DNA of 64,000 bases from NCBI RefSeq assembly GCF_019334805.1, contig NZ_CP079822.1:1426001-1490000 (forward strand), read 5' to 3'. A program made the position numbers and the translations under genes. A model generated the notes under the pieces. That model searched no databases, was not told the DNA's origin, and was given only the letters and a program-made list of their open reading frames with translations. Shown here in pieces: positions 1-10,427 of this stretch; the first letter of the stretch is position 1, and each line of letters starts with the position of its first letter. This DNA is from Rothia mucilaginosa. GTDB taxonomy: Bacteria > Actinomycetota > Actinomycetes > Actinomycetales > Micrococcaceae.

Positions 1-356
1 TGCTGGGTGACCTGGCGCACCTGAACAACCCCTGGCAGCCTGCAGTGCTGAAGATGATCAAGATGACTGTTGAGGGTGCTCAGCGTGCATCGGTCACCGC
101 GGGTAAGAAGAAGTACGTGAGCGTCTGTGGTGAGGCTGCGGCTGACCCGGCTCTGGCTGTTGTTCTGATTGGTCTGGGTGTTGACACCCTGTCCATGAAC
201 GCTGGCGCTATCCCCGCTGTGGCTGCGGTTCTGAAGTCTGTGACCAAGGAGAAGGCACAGCAGATTGCGGCTATCGCTCTGCAGCAGATTTCTTCTGCTG
301 AGGCGAAGGAGAGCGCACGCAAGGCTCTGCCGATTCTGGATGAGCTGGGCCTCTAA
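1..356 (+). CDS. ptsI: PTS Enzyme I (PtsI), C-terminal end only
   Basis: The reading frame is open from the window edge (first full codon at base 3) to a TAA at 354-356, so only the last ~117 residues are present. Enzyme I moves phosphate from PEP to HPr in the sugar phosphotransferase system. The visible part is the end of the PEP-binding barrel: VSVCGEAAADP holds the family's catalytic Cys, followed by LIGLGVDTLSMN. HPr follows 232 bp downstream on the same strand, which supports the call. A terminator hairpin lies between them, so HPr may also have its own promoter. Confidence 0.93.
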   Translation, partial: LGDLAHLNNPWQPAVLKMIKMTVEGAQRASVTAGKKKYVSVCGEAAADPALAVVLIGLGVDTLSMNAGAIPAVAAVLKSVTKEKAQQIAAIALQQISSAEAKESARKALPILDELGL

Positions 357-423
357 GCCTTAAACGATTCCGGGGTTGCCTGCCGCCCCTTGATAGGGTG
401 CGCTAGGCGGCGCTCGGGTTCGT

Positions 424-468
424 GAAAATGCCGGGTGCGGAGTTTTATTTCTGCATCCGGCATTTTTG
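424..468 (+). terminator. Rho-independent terminator after ptsI
   Basis: AAATGCCGG and the bases after it pair with GCATCCGGCATTT across a short T-rich loop, giving a stem of about 14 bp (two G-T pairs), followed by TTTTTGT. Confidence 0.75.
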
Positions 469-588
469 TACTTGTTAGCGTACGGCTGAACGGTACAATT
501 TATAGAGTAAGGGCGGGTCCTGAAGCGCCCCGTTCATTTAGAATAGGGACTGATATATTTTTGGTTCCTTGATCAAAGGAGAAACATA

Positions 589-867
589 ATGGCAGAGCGC
601 GAAGCCACTATTGCAAGCCGTGTTGGCCTGCACGCACGTCCGGCAGCTATCTTCGCTGAGGCAGCTGGCGACCTCCCCGTTGAGGTGACCATCGCTGCTA
701 AGGGTGAGCCCGCAGATGAGGCTATGGACGCTGCATCGATTCTGTCCCTGATGTCCCTGGGTGCAAAGCACGGCGACGTTGTTGTCCTGCGCGCTGAGGG
801 CGAAGGTGCTGAAGAGGCTCTTGACTCGCTGGTTAAGATCCTCGAGACCGACCACGACGCTGAGTAA
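589..867 (+). CDS. ptsH: Phosphocarrier protein HPr
   Basis: This 92-residue protein carries phosphate from Enzyme I to the sugar-specific EII proteins. The motif RVGLHARPA places the phosphorylated histidine at His15. DAASILSLMSLG around Ser50 matches the HPr kinase site region of Gram-positive HPr; whether an HPr kinase exists cannot be seen here. The ATG has a strong ribosome site (AAAGGAGAAA, about 575-584). The length is typical of HPr. It follows ptsI on the same strand. Confidence 0.97.
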   Translation: MAEREATIASRVGLHARPAAIFAEAAGDLPVEVTIAAKGEPADEAMDAASILSLMSLGAKHGDVVVLRAEGEGAEEALDSLVKILETDHDAE

Positions 868-940
868 TTGACTTTCGCCTCTGAAGTGACCCTGAGCGGT
901 GCGCTTCGGATGCTGTGAAGGCTACAGCCTTAAAGCGTGA

Positions 941-975
941 ATATCCCGTCACTTCGGTGGCGGGATATTTTTTGT
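941..975 (+). terminator. Rho-independent terminator after ptsH, UUCG tetraloop
   Basis: ATATCCCGTCAC and GTGGCGGGATAT form a 12-bp stem (one G-T pair) closed by TTCG, followed by a run of T. UUCG is an unusually stable tetraloop. Confidence 0.9.
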
Positions 976-1195
976 TATGAATAATTCATTTTTTATTGAG
1001 GCGTGAGTGGGGGGAGATAGGGGATATTTCTCTGCAAATCTTAATGTATATATAACCTTTATTTTTCCTCGAAAATAGCTCTAGAAATATCTCCCAAAAT
1101 ATCTTCTGTGCAGTAATGACCTGGATTTCTCTTCATATCAATGAAGCCTTCTGCCGTAAGTGCCGCAGAGCGCTTTTTGCTCACAAAATCACCGG

Positions 1196-1216
1196 GCAGA
1201 AAAGTGATATTTCTGC
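1196..1216. promoter_or_regulatory. Inverted repeat GCAGAAA-N7-TTTCTGC upstream of thrE-like gene
   Basis: The two 7-bp arms are perfect and separated by 7 bp (AGTGATA). No T-run follows, so it looks more like a dimeric-repressor operator than a terminator. It lies 68 bp before the TTG start at 1284. The regulator is unknown. Confidence 0.35.
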
Positions 1217-1283
1217 TCTCCAGTGCTACCGCAGAATCGTGCCCTTGTTAGACTAAATAGGCACTGTCTATCTGGGAGGGACA

Positions 1284-3422
1284 TTGGCAGAATCGAGGAA
1301 CACCCCCGCGACCCCCACATCGCGGGAAGCTTCGCATGCAGACGAAGCGAACACTGCCGCAATGGAAGGAAGCGAGCAGAACACCACCGCGGGCTACATC
1401 GCCGGTAAACGCGGTTTTCCCCTGGTTTCACTAGACCAGGTCACCGACGAGAAATTGCGCCGCGTGCTGGCTCAGCATGCTACCTCCGCGACAAGCCAGG
1501 AGAGCACCGTCGCTGCAGAAGCTGTCAGCGATGTACTGCAGGAGGCCGCAGCGGATATGGGCATCACCGCGCAGGAGCCGGTTGAGCCCACATGCGACCC
1601 CGAACTGACCCCTAACGGCCACGGCGCGCGTACCGTCATTGACCCCTCCCTCGTGCCTGATTATGAGCTGGACGCGTACCGTGAGGACCCGAACCCCGTC
1701 ACCTCCAGCAATATGGTGACCGAGGAGGCGCTGACCCGACCCTCCCAGCCGGTGCCCATGACCGGTATGATTCCGCAGGTGCCGAACTCTCACGCAGCCC
1801 GACGCTTCGGTGCGGATCCTGCCGCAATGCCGAAGACCGGGCCCGTCTCGATGCCCACCACCTCCGTACCGCTGGTTGATAGGGGCGCTCAGGGCCTCCA
1901 CGGGCGCGGTAGCGGCGGCCGTTGGGGTTCGCGTCGCCTCCGCTCCTTCGTGCGCACTGAGGAGGCGGCACCCGCCGCCCCGCGTGGTGCCCAGCGCATC
2001 GCTCAGCGCCAGTTTGTGCCGACTATCCGCACTGACGAGCATGAGCGTCGTGAAGCGTTCCGCCGTGAGAAGGAGTACGCCCGCGATACCCTGAACTTCA
2101 CTCTGCGCCTGGCTGAGGCGATGTTCCACTACGGTGCGGACGCCATGGATGTGGACTCGGCGATTATTGCGGTCTCTTCGGCGTACGGGCTGGACTCGGT
2201 GGAAGTCGATATTACGAACCAGTCGGTGACCATCAACTACACCTCAGACCCCGATATTTACATGGAGTCCCGTATCGCCAAGCGCAATGCGAACGCAGAC
2301 GAGCGTTTCACTCACACCCTGGTGCGTGTGGTGCGTTCCTCCACTGAGAACTATGAGGCGCTTTCTGAGGTGTACGGCCTGATCTATAAGATCACTCGTG
2401 GCGGCATGACCCTGGAAATCGCCGATTTGAAGCTGAGCCAGATTACGCACCGACCCAAGCCGTTTCCGCCTCTGGTGGTGTGGGCGGCGAATTTGGCGTG
2501 TGCTGGAACCCTGACGGCGGCGCTGGGGGCGAGCTTTGCGACGGCGTTGAGCGCGGTGATTATTTTTATCCCCGTGTACTTGCTGATTCAGTGGTTGAGT
2601 TCGATTGGTATTCCGGCGTTCTTCCGTATGGCCGCTAGTGCGGGTCTGATGACCTTCTTGGCGATTTGGCTGGGCGGTGAAGGGTCCATTCTTTCGGTGC
2701 TGCAGCGTCAGGGTGAGCCGATTTCGGCGCCTCTGGTGGTTGCTGCGGGCATGATTATGTTCTTGCCGACTCCGCGTCTGGTGGGTGCCGTGCAGGATGC
2801 GATTAACGGCTTCCCTGTGACGGCTGTGGGTCGTTTCGTGTCGACGGGTATGAGCTTCTTGGGTCTGGTGGTCGGCATTGCGACTGCGGTGAGTGCGATC
2901 AATATTTTCAATGGCCCGACCCTGGATATTGAGCAGCTACGTTTTGAACCGACGACTCCGCTGGTGGCGTCTTTCTTCTTCCTTGTGGCGATTGCAACCT
3001 TTGCAATTACCTTGCAGACGAAGCTGGTGAAGGTCGGTTGGCTGATGGTCATTACGGGCTGCGGTTTGGCGGCGTATTACGGCTATGAGTTGCTTGCCGG
3101 TCCGAGTGCTGGTCGCGGTCCGACGGCGTGTGCGGCGGTTGTGATTGGTGCGTTGAGCACGTATTTTGCGTACCGTCTGCATGTGCCTCAGGCGATTTTC
3201 TCGATTCCTGCGATTACGTTCTTGCTGCCGGGTCTGTCGTTCTTCCGCGGCATGTATCTGCTGACGGTTGAGACGGATGTGATTCTGGGTATGCAGAATA
3301 TGATTACGGCGGTTTCGATTGTGGTGGCGATGGCTTCGGGTGTTGCTCTGGGTAATTACACAATGCAGTATGCACTGCAGCATTTTACGACTCCGCGGAA
3401 TGTGGAACCGGCAGATTCTTAG
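1284..3422 (+). CDS. Threonine/serine exporter family protein (ThrE/DUF1212 type)
   Basis: This 712-residue membrane protein probably exports threonine, serine or small peptides. Residues 1-260 are charged and Pro-rich, with no recognisable fold. From about residue 265 the ThrE/DUF1212 domain starts (LNFTLRLAEAMFHYGADA), followed by around ten hydrophobic segments; the C-terminal third looks like the second ThrE domain. Single proteins carrying both halves are typical of actinobacterial ThrE. The start is TTG at 1284, chosen because GGGAGGGA sits 3 bp upstream; ATG at 1362 is the alternative. The long disordered N-terminus is unusual. Substrate is inferred from family only. Confidence 0.82.
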   Translation: MAESRNTPATPTSREASHADEANTAAMEGSEQNTTAGYIAGKRGFPLVSLDQVTDEKLRRVLAQHATSATSQESTVAAEAVSDVLQEAAADMGITAQEPVEPTCDPELTPNGHGARTVIDPSLVPDYELDAYREDPNPVTSSNMVTEEALTRPSQPVPMTGMIPQVPNSHAARRFGADPAAMPKTGPVSMPTTSVPLVDRGAQGLHGRGSGGRWGSRRLRSFVRTEEAAPAAPRGAQRIAQRQFVPTIRTDEHERREAFRREKEYARDTLNFTLRLAEAMFHYGADAMDVDSAIIAVSSAYGLDSVEVDITNQSVTINYTSDPDIYMESRIAKRNANADERFTHTLVRVVRSSTENYEALSEVYGLIYKITRGGMTLEIADLKLSQITHRPKPFPPLVVWAANLACAGTLTAALGASFATALSAVIIFIPVYLLIQWLSSIGIPAFFRMAASAGLMTFLAIWLGGEGSILSVLQRQGEPISAPLVVAAGMIMFLPTPRLVGAVQDAINGFPVTAVGRFVSTGMSFLGLVVGIATAVSAINIFNGPTLDIEQLRFEPTTPLVASFFFLVAIATFAITLQTKLVKVGWLMVITGCGLAAYYGYELLAGPSAGRGPTACAAVVIGALSTYFAYRLHVPQAIFSIPAITFLLPGLSFFRGMYLLTVETDVILGMQNMITAVSIVVAMASGVALGNYTMQYALQHFTTPRNVEPADS

Positions 3423-3470
3423 CCCTCCTTCAAGGGTATATAGCCAATATTGCATATATTGGATGTAGGG

Positions 3471-3515
3471 AAGGGGCGGTAGCTTGCGAGTTCACCTCAC
3501 AAGCTACCGCCCCTT
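3471..3515. terminator. Bidirectional terminator between thrE-like gene and ung
   Basis: AAGGGGCGGTAGCTT (3471-3485) pairs perfectly with AAGCTACCGCCCCTT (3501-3515). It lies between the 3' ends of two convergent genes and could serve both. T-runs are short on both strands. Confidence 0.7.
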
Positions 3516-3574
3516 CGCTATACCCATTGAGCCAGCTCCCACACCGGCTCTTGTACTGCGCCTAGCGAGCCGTT

Positions 3575-4246
3575 CTAGCGAACCGTCCAATCCACCGGCT
3601 CCGCACCCTGCTGTACCAGCAAAGAATTCACGGTCGAAAACGGGCGCGAACCAAAGAAACCACGACGAGCAGACAGCGGCGAAGGATGCGCCGACTCCAC
3701 GCTCGGGTACGGCTGCAGCATGGGTGCGCACTTGCGTGCATCCGCGCCCCACAGCAGACCCACCAGCGGCTGGTTGCGCGCCACCAGTGCACGGATAGCG
3801 CACTCGGTAATCTCCTCCCAACCCTTGCCGCGGTGCGAACCCGCATCAGACTCACGCACCGTCAAAACCCTGTTGAGCAGCATGACGCCCTCATCAGCCC
3901 AACAGGACAGGTCGCCGTGATCAGCCGGGGCGATACCCAGATCGTCCTGCAGCTCCTTGTAAATATTGTTCAGCGAACGAGGCAGCGGCATACCGCGGTG
4001 TACCGAGAACGACAGGCCCATCGCATTACCCGGGGTGGGGTAGGGGTCCTGACCAATAATGAGGACCTTCACCCGACTCATCGGGCGGCGGAACGCATTG
4101 AAAATATCGGCGGCAGGCGGGAACGTGCGGTACCCCGCCGCGTGCTCCTCACGCAGAAAAGCGCCCATGGCGTGAATCTGCTCTTCGACGGGGGCGAGTG
4201 CTGCCGCCCAATCCTCGCTCATAATGTTGCTGAGGGGCTGGTTCAT
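3575..4246 (-). CDS. ung: Uracil-DNA glycosylase, family 1
   Basis: This enzyme removes uracil from DNA to start base-excision repair. At 223 residues the length is normal. The water-activating loop GQDPYP puts the catalytic Asp at residue 67, and [14 protein letters not shown] carries the DNA-intercalation loop with His187. GLSFSV is the uracil pocket strand. The ATG (complement of 4244-4246) follows a GAGGAGATTC ribosome site. It is convergent with the thrE-like gene and divergent from the DUF3263 gene. Confidence 0.97.
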   Translation of the reverse strand: MNQPLSNIMSEDWAAALAPVEEQIHAMGAFLREEHAAGYRTFPPAADIFNAFRRPMSRVKVLIIGQDPYPTPGNAMGLSFSVHRGMPLPRSLNNIYKELQDDLGIAPADHGDLSCWADEGVMLLNRVLTVRESDAGSHRGKGWEEITECAIRALVARNQPLVGLLWGADARKCAPMLQPYPSVESAHPSPLSARRGFFGSRPFSTVNSLLVQQGAEPVDWTVR

Positions 4247-4317
4247 GAATCTCCTCGGGGAATCTCCTGGTGCTGATGCGACCCGGACGGTGACGGGGCC
4301 GGGTGCGGGATGAATAC

Positions 4318-4407
4318 TTCTCCTCTAGACTGAGGTTCTCTTCTAGACTGAGGCTCTCCTCTAGGCTAGGGTTCTCTTCTAGGCTGGGTTTCTCTTCTAG
4401 ACTAGGG
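4318..4407. repeat. Minisatellite: five 18-bp units, each with CTAG
   Basis: Five consecutive 18-bp units start at 4318, 4336, 4354, 4372 and 4390. The consensus is TTCTCTTCTAGACTGAGG, with 1-4 changes per unit, and all keep CTAG. The array fills the space between divergent ung and the DUF3263 gene, where their promoters must lie. On the minus strand one frame reads as PSLEEN-like repeats, but this frame has no ribosome site. Confidence 0.9.
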
Positions 4408-4470
4408 GATGACGAATACACACGCTAGGAGACGCCAGCCGCAGCGGGCGAGCTACAGACAGGAGGGAAC

Positions 4471-4794
4471 GTGTCAGAACAGGAACGCGCTGAAACCGCA
4501 CAGAGCCAGCCAGAAGCACAGAGCCAATTAGAAGCGCAGAGCCAGGCGGAAATAGAAAACCAGCCGGAAGCCCAGAGCCAACCCGGCGGGCTGACCCCGG
4601 TGGAGCGCCGCATCCTTGAGGTGGAGCGCCGCCGCTTCAAGCACCAGGGTTCCAAGGAGAAGGCGATTATCGCCGCCGGTTTCACCCCGATTGCCTACTA
4701 TCAGCGCCTGAATGTGATGCTCGATGATGAGCGGGTACGCGCCGCAGCGCCGCAGATGATCGACGTTCTGCGCGCCCGCCGAGACGCTGACTAG
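4471..4794 (+). CDS. DUF3263 domain protein
   Basis: This small 107-residue cytosolic protein has no assigned function. Residues 1-48 are a Gln/Glu/Ala-rich repeat (SQPEAQSQ-like units). Residues 50-107 match DUF3263, starting GLTPVERRILEVERRRF and including GSKEKAI and YYQRLN. The pattern (short helices, predicted helix-turn-helix-like) resembles actinobacterial proteins placed next to LytR_C genes, as here. Start is GTG at 4471 behind CAGGAGGGAAC. No enzyme motif is visible. Confidence 0.8.
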   Translation: MSEQERAETAQSQPEAQSQLEAQSQAEIENQPEAQSQPGGLTPVERRILEVERRRFKHQGSKEKAIIAAGFTPIAYYQRLNVMLDDERVRAAAPQMIDVLRARRDAD

Positions 4795-4844
4795 GGGCTC
4801 GAATTGCGGGAGCCGTGCGAGCCTTCCAACTCCTGCATCCAACC

Positions 4845-4885
4845 CCGCACACCTTAGGTTCAACCAGAGATTGAACACTGTGCGG
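4845..4885 (+). terminator. Two-tier hairpin after DUF3263 gene
   Basis: GTTCAA (4858-4863) pairs with TTGAAC (4871-4876), and the outer arms CCGCAC (4845-4850) and GTGCGG (4880-4885) pair around it. There is no T-run directly after, so termination is a guess. Confidence 0.4.
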
Positions 4886-5055
4886 TGTCCGTCTCTTTCA
4901 CAGCCGGTTGCGGGGCGTTCACATTGGTTCTCGCTAATTGAGCCGGTACTCTAGGTACTAGAACACCAAGACCGCACCTTCTGCAGCCGCGCCCGCGTGC
5001 CAGGCAGGGAGGCACGGTACCAGCCGGTAAACAGAGACCCGTGAAATGAGGATAA

Positions 5056-5646
5056 ATGAGCTACCCCCGCGACGAATTTGATGAGGTAGACGAAAATACC
5101 GCCCGCCGCGGAACCTACCGCGCGGTCAATGCTGACCCGGCAAAGAGCCCCAAGGGCGCCATTCCCCTGGTAGCTGCAGGCGTAGTTGGTCTGCTCATCG
5201 GCGGCGCAATGTACGTGTACGCGCCGCGCACCGCCTCTCCGCAGTATTCGGCGTCCACCGCGAAGAGTAGCTCCGCCCCCGCAAGCGCCTCGGCGTCCTC
5301 TGCCCCGGCTAAGGCTTCCGCCTCGGCAAGTGCTACGAAGACTGGTCTGGCTGAGTCCATCTCTGTGGCGGTCTACAATGCGGCGGCTCCGGCGGGTAGC
5401 GCATCCGGTGCGGCGGCACTGCTGACCGGTTACACCATCAGCGAGACGGCAAACTACACGGGTGCGGCACCGGCAACCAGCGTGGTCTACTACGCTGAGG
5501 GCTACCAGTCGCAGGCGCAGAGTATCGCCTCGAAGCTGGGTATTACTCAGGTGCGTCAGGCAACCTCCGATGTGCAGATGGGCAACCACGAGGTCATCGT
5601 GATTCTGTCCTCGGATTACACCCCCTCCGCTACTGCAGCGGAATAG
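5056..5646 (+). CDS. LytR C-terminal domain protein, single-pass membrane
   Basis: This 196-residue protein has a charged cytoplasmic N-terminus, one membrane span (about residues 37-55, AIPLVAAGVVGLLIGGAMYV), a Ser/Ala-rich stalk, and an extracellular LytR_C domain from about residue 98 (ESISVAVYNA to VIVILSSDY). LytR_C domains accompany LytR-CpsA-Psr enzymes that attach polymers to the wall, but the catalytic LCP domain is absent. ATG at 5056 has GAGGATAA upstream. It is probably co-regulated with the DUF3263 gene 261 bp upstream. Confidence 0.85.
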   Translation: MSYPRDEFDEVDENTARRGTYRAVNADPAKSPKGAIPLVAAGVVGLLIGGAMYVYAPRTASPQYSASTAKSSSAPASASASSAPAKASASASATKTGLAESISVAVYNAAAPAGSASGAAALLTGYTISETANYTGAAPATSVVYYAEGYQSQAQSIASKLGITQVRQATSDVQMGNHEVIVILSSDYTPSATAAE

Positions 5647-5670
5647 GTTCGGGCGGTTGCCCCAGTGAAT

Positions 5671-5720
5671 CTAAGTCCGCGAATCTAAGCCCGTGCTAAG
5701 TCCGCGAATCTAAGCCCGTG
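5671..5720. repeat. Perfect tandem repeat, 2 x 25 bp
   Basis: CTAAGTCCGCGAATCTAAGC plus CCGTG occurs at 5671-5695 and again at 5696-5720 without change. It starts 25 bp after the LytR_C stop codon. Confidence 0.95.
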
Positions 5721-5748
5721 CCCACTGTTTCTGCCATAACGACTTCTG

Positions 5749-5801
5749 CTCAACCCCATCCGCGCAATTCCACTGATGCGCCGGGTGGGGTTGATGCTTT
5801 T
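5749..5801 (+). terminator. Terminator after LytR_C gene
   Basis: CAACCCCATCCGCGCA (from 5751) pairs with TGCGCCGGGTGGGGTTG (5777-5793) with small bulges, followed by ATGCTTTTAA. Confidence 0.8.
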
Positions 5802-5853
5802 AACACCCCTCACGCGCCCCCGGTAGGCACACCGGTAACGCCCCTTTTGGCGG

Positions 5854-5875
5854 GCTTAATGAGTGCAGATTAAGC
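5854..5875. promoter_or_regulatory. Inverted repeat GCTTAAT-N8-ATTAAGC before groL
   Basis: Perfect 7-bp arms lie about 210 bp before the groL start. An overlapping weaker repeat AGTGC-N7-GCACT is nested in it. The half-sites resemble CIRCE halves in the wrong order, so HrcA binding is not claimed. Confidence 0.3.
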
Positions 5876-5944
5876 ACTGGGCGATTAACCCTTCAACCTT
5901 GGGCTTAAACGTTTGCTCCATGCCGGTGCGGGTGCCACAATTGA

Positions 5945-7704
<1,760 letters not shown>

Positions 7705-7705
<1 letters not shown>

Positions 7706-7738
7706 TAGAAATTTATCCCTGATGGGGTAAATTTCTAC
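7705..7738 (+). terminator. Hairpin overlapping the groL stop codon
   Basis: GTAGAAATTTATCCC pairs with GGGGTAAATTTCTAC, and the left arm begins in the TAG stop. No T-run follows, so it may stabilise the mRNA 3' end rather than terminate. Confidence 0.5.
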
Positions 7739-7821
7739 GGAATCCGTGGCACGCGAAGCGTGACACGGTGGTGACCTAACGCTGGTGCCCAAACCGGCGC
7801 AGGTCCACGCATCCGTATGAG

Positions 7822-7862
7822 GCGGGGGCGGCTACCCATGAAGGGTGGCCGCCCCCGCTTTT
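7822..7862 (+). terminator. Strong rho-independent terminator of groL
   Basis: GCGGGGGCGGCTACCC pairs with GGGTGGCCGCCCCCGC with a short ATGAA-type loop, then TTTT. It shows that the rlmC frame beginning at 7817 is not translated from there. Confidence 0.92.
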
Positions 7863-7912
7863 GTGTGCCCATGCGTCCTGTCCCGCCGATGGAGGCGGTA
7901 GAATGGCTCCTT

Positions 7913-9046
7913 ATGGAATGCGCCTATTTTCGTGATGACCTCTGCTCCTCCTGCCCCAGCATTGAGACCGCCTACACCGCGCAGGTGCAGGCGAAGCAGG
8001 AGCACGCCCGCGCCCTGCTTGCCGCCCACCCTCAGCTGCAGTGGCTGGACCCGGTGACCAGCGCGGAGGCGGGCTTCCGCAACAAGGCGAAGCTCGTGGT
8101 GGGCGGTTCGGCGAAGAACCCGACCCTCGGCATTGTGGATTACCGTACGGGCGCCTCCACTGATCTTGGCGAATGCCCGCTCTATATGGAGCCGATTCAG
8201 GCTGCTATTCCGGTGCTGCGTGAGCTGATCCAGCGCGCGGACCTGACCCCCTATGACATTCCGAATCGTCGCGGTGAGCTGAAGAATATTCTGGTGACGG
8301 CTTCGGCGGCGGGTGAACTGATGGTGCGTTTCGTGTTGCGTTCGAAGAAGCTGCTGGTGCCGATTCGCCGCCAGATGGACTGGCTGCAGGAGCAGCTGCC
8401 GAACCTGGCGGTGCTGTCGGTGAACCTGCTGCGTGAACCGGTGGCGCGCGTTGAGGGTGATGAGGAGATTATTCTCTCGGAGCGTCAGACCCTGCCGATG
8501 CAGGTGAATGACCTGACCCTGCATTTGCGTCCGCAGAGCTTCTTCCAGACGAACACGAAGGTTGCTGAGGCGATGTATGCGCAGGGCCGCGAGTGGGTGC
8601 GTGAGGTGGCTCCGCGCTCGCTGTGGGACCTGTACTGCGGTGTGGGTGGTTTTGCTCTGCATGCCGCGTCGGTGATGGACGGCGGCTCGGTGACGGGCAT
8701 TGAGATTAGTGCGGAGGCGGTCGCTTCGGCGCAGCGCACGGTCGCTGAGTACGGTCTGGAGGGCGTGAGTTTTTCGGCTCAGGACGCGCCGGAGTTCGCG
8801 GTGTCTTCGGGCACGGTGCCGCAGATGCTGGTGGTGAACCCGCCGCGCCGCGGTATTGGTGAGAGCCTGTGCGCGTGGATTGAGGGTTCGGGTATTGACC
8901 GTGTGGTGTATTCGAGCTGTAATGCGGTGACTTTGGCGAAGGACCTGGAGCGCATGCCCTCGTATGCGCCGGTGCAGGGCCGCGTGCTGGATATGTTCCC
9001 GCATACGGACCACTATGAGGTCATGGTGCTGCTGCAGAGGCAGTAG
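7913..9046 (+). CDS. rlmC: 23S rRNA m5U methyltransferase (RlmC/TrmA family)
   Basis: This enzyme methylates uridine in 23S rRNA (U747 in E. coli RlmC). The 377-residue form starts MECAYFRDDLCSSC, which aligns with the Cys-rich [4Fe-4S] N-terminus of RlmC; a further Cys is in LGECPLY. The SAM-binding site is LWDLYCGVGGFAL, NPPRRG is the product-binding loop, and YSSCNAVTLAKD carries the catalytic Cys. The frame is open from 7817, but a terminator occupies that part. ATG at 7913 has no good ribosome site; TAGAAT 8 bp before it suggests a leaderless mRNA. Target site is inferred from family. Confidence 0.88.
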   Translation: MECAYFRDDLCSSCPSIETAYTAQVQAKQEHARALLAAHPQLQWLDPVTSAEAGFRNKAKLVVGGSAKNPTLGIVDYRTGASTDLGECPLYMEPIQAAIPVLRELIQRADLTPYDIPNRRGELKNILVTASAAGELMVRFVLRSKKLLVPIRRQMDWLQEQLPNLAVLSVNLLREPVARVEGDEEIILSERQTLPMQVNDLTLHLRPQSFFQTNTKVAEAMYAQGREWVREVAPRSLWDLYCGVGGFALHAASVMDGGSVTGIEISAEAVASAQRTVAEYGLEGVSFSAQDAPEFAVSSGTVPQMLVVNPPRRGIGESLCAWIEGSGIDRVVYSSCNAVTLAKDLERMPSYAPVQGRVLDMFPHTDHYEVMVLLQRQ

Positions 9047-9131
9047 GATAATTATACTGTTTGTAAATAGAGCTTACATATAGAGTGATTATGTCAGATT
9101 ATTTATATTTGAACCAAGGGGTAGATAATAA

Positions 9132-10427
9132 ATGTTTATTAATATTTTTAGGCAAATAGTAGTATTTTTCCCGGCTGTGATTTTTTTGAATATTTCTCAT
9201 CTTGGAGAAATCCTTTTTATGAATATTCAGGAAATGCTTGGTGCTCGGCTGGAGTTAAAATTAATTTCACTCGCATTTATATACTTATTTTTGTTGACAA
9301 TTTATCTCTTTTTGTATGAGATTATTCTTGGTTTGCTGGATACTTCAATTATTCTTATCTTAAGTAGAATTGGGCCCTGGTTAGTTAAAAGGGAGTGTAT
9401 TCGACAAGCAATGTTTGTCGTTAGACTTGAATATAGGTGGTCTAGGCTTCGTGGGTTTTTAAATCTGGGGAAAATTATCCGTGTTTCAGTTGAAGAAAAT
9501 GATGTATGGAAAGGGTTGAATAAGGGAAATGTGCTCCGTAGTATAGCGAATATATTGAAATTTTTAACTGGTTTCCCTGTCGTTCTTTCGGTTTTGCTTT
9601 CCTCTTTTTCTCTGCACTTATTTAAAGTGGACGAACCTTCTTTGAAAAAGATTCCAAATGTAGTGTCTCAATTGCTGGAAGCTAAGATTGATTTCCTGGA
9701 TATATTTTCAAGATTACCTCTGATGGTTGCGTTAGTGTCCTTAGCTCCAACAGTATTTTTCTTTTATTTCTATGGCCATAAGCGAGATGTTCGGAAGGTT
9801 ATTGAGGCGGAAGAGTCTGAGTATCTAGAAGAAGTGGTTACCTTGTATAGAGAATTAATGCTGTGGCTTGAAAAGAGTTTATATGATATATCAATAAATT
9901 ATGGGCACGCGATAAGGAATCAAAAATTAATTATTGAATCGGGGTTAAAGGGAGAAATATCTAATTATAGCGAGTTGGAGAGTGCATGTCATCATACTGT
10001 ACTGAAAGCCCGTGATTATAATTTTATGAACCTTTCAGGACTTGAGGATTTTGTTGCTGATATCAATAGGCTAATGGATGAAAAGGTGGAATCTGTTGCC
10101 CGAGAGATGGCTTTGAAAAACTATTCTATTTGGTCTCTGTACTGGAGATTATATTCTCTGAAGGATTTAGATCGGGCGAACAACCTTTTCTATACCCAAG
10201 ATGGAGTGGTTAGCTATGTATCAAATAACCTAGGAATCTTGCGGGAAAGTACTGATAGGATGTTAGAAGAAGACCGAAAGGAAAGATTCTTATTATTTGC
10301 AATGAGCATGTATAGAAATCTTAAGATGTTATATGCTCTAAAACGTGGAAGTGAAGCCTTGAGAAAGTACCTTTATTCAACAAGAACTGAACGGATTCTT
10401 GTGCAGATTTTTCTGCCCAAGAAATAG
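9132..10427 (+). CDS. AT-rich orphan membrane protein, function unknown
   Basis: I do not recognise this 431-residue protein. It has two hydrophobic N-terminal segments (about residues 5-25 and 45-72, FIYLFLLTIYLFLYEIILGL), two more in the middle (about 145-165 and 198-218), then ~210 residues that are charged and helical, rich in Glu, Lys, Tyr and Leu. Base use is unlike its neighbours: many A/T-ending codons (AAA, TTA, ATA), in a region where others end in G/C. This points to recent transfer. ATG at 9132 has AAGGGG 11 bp upstream. It stands alone between rlmC and a terminator. Confidence 0.8.
   Translation: MFINIFRQIVVFFPAVIFLNISHLGEILFMNIQEMLGARLELKLISLAFIYLFLLTIYLFLYEIILGLLDTSIILILSRIGPWLVKRECIRQAMFVVRLEYRWSRLRGFLNLGKIIRVSVEENDVWKGLNKGNVLRSIANILKFLTGFPVVLSVLLSSFSLHLFKVDEPSLKKIPNVVSQLLEAKIDFLDIFSRLPLMVALVSLAPTVFFFYFYGHKRDVRKVIEAEESEYLEEVVTLYRELMLWLEKSLYDISINYGHAIRNQKLIIESGLKGEISNYSELESACHHTVLKARDYNFMNLSGLEDFVADINRLMDEKVESVAREMALKNYSIWSLYWRLYSLKDLDRANNLFYTQDGVVSYVSNNLGILRESTDRMLEEDRKERFLLFAMSMYRNLKMLYALKRGSEALRKYLYSTRTERILVQIFLPKK

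Larger units (their letters stand above)
868..1283. other. Intergenic region ptsH to thrE-like gene
   Basis: This 416-bp gap contains the ptsH terminator at its left end and an AT-rich middle (975-1200). A 7-7-7 inverted repeat (listed separately) lies about 70 bp before the next start codon. No credible ORF or RNA gene was seen. Confidence 0.6.

Noticed and set aside
4318..4407. Repeat array as a possible CRISPR
   Set aside because: Units are contiguous 18-bp copies with no spacers and no cas gene is near.
4149..4421. Minus-strand ORF reading through the 18-bp repeats (SLEEN-type peptide)
   Set aside because: It has no ribosome site and overlaps the start of ung in another frame; the repeat unit of 18 bp simply keeps frames open.
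5854..5879. GAGTGC...GCACT before groL as a CIRCE element
   Set aside because: The half-sites are in the opposite order and spacing from CIRCE.
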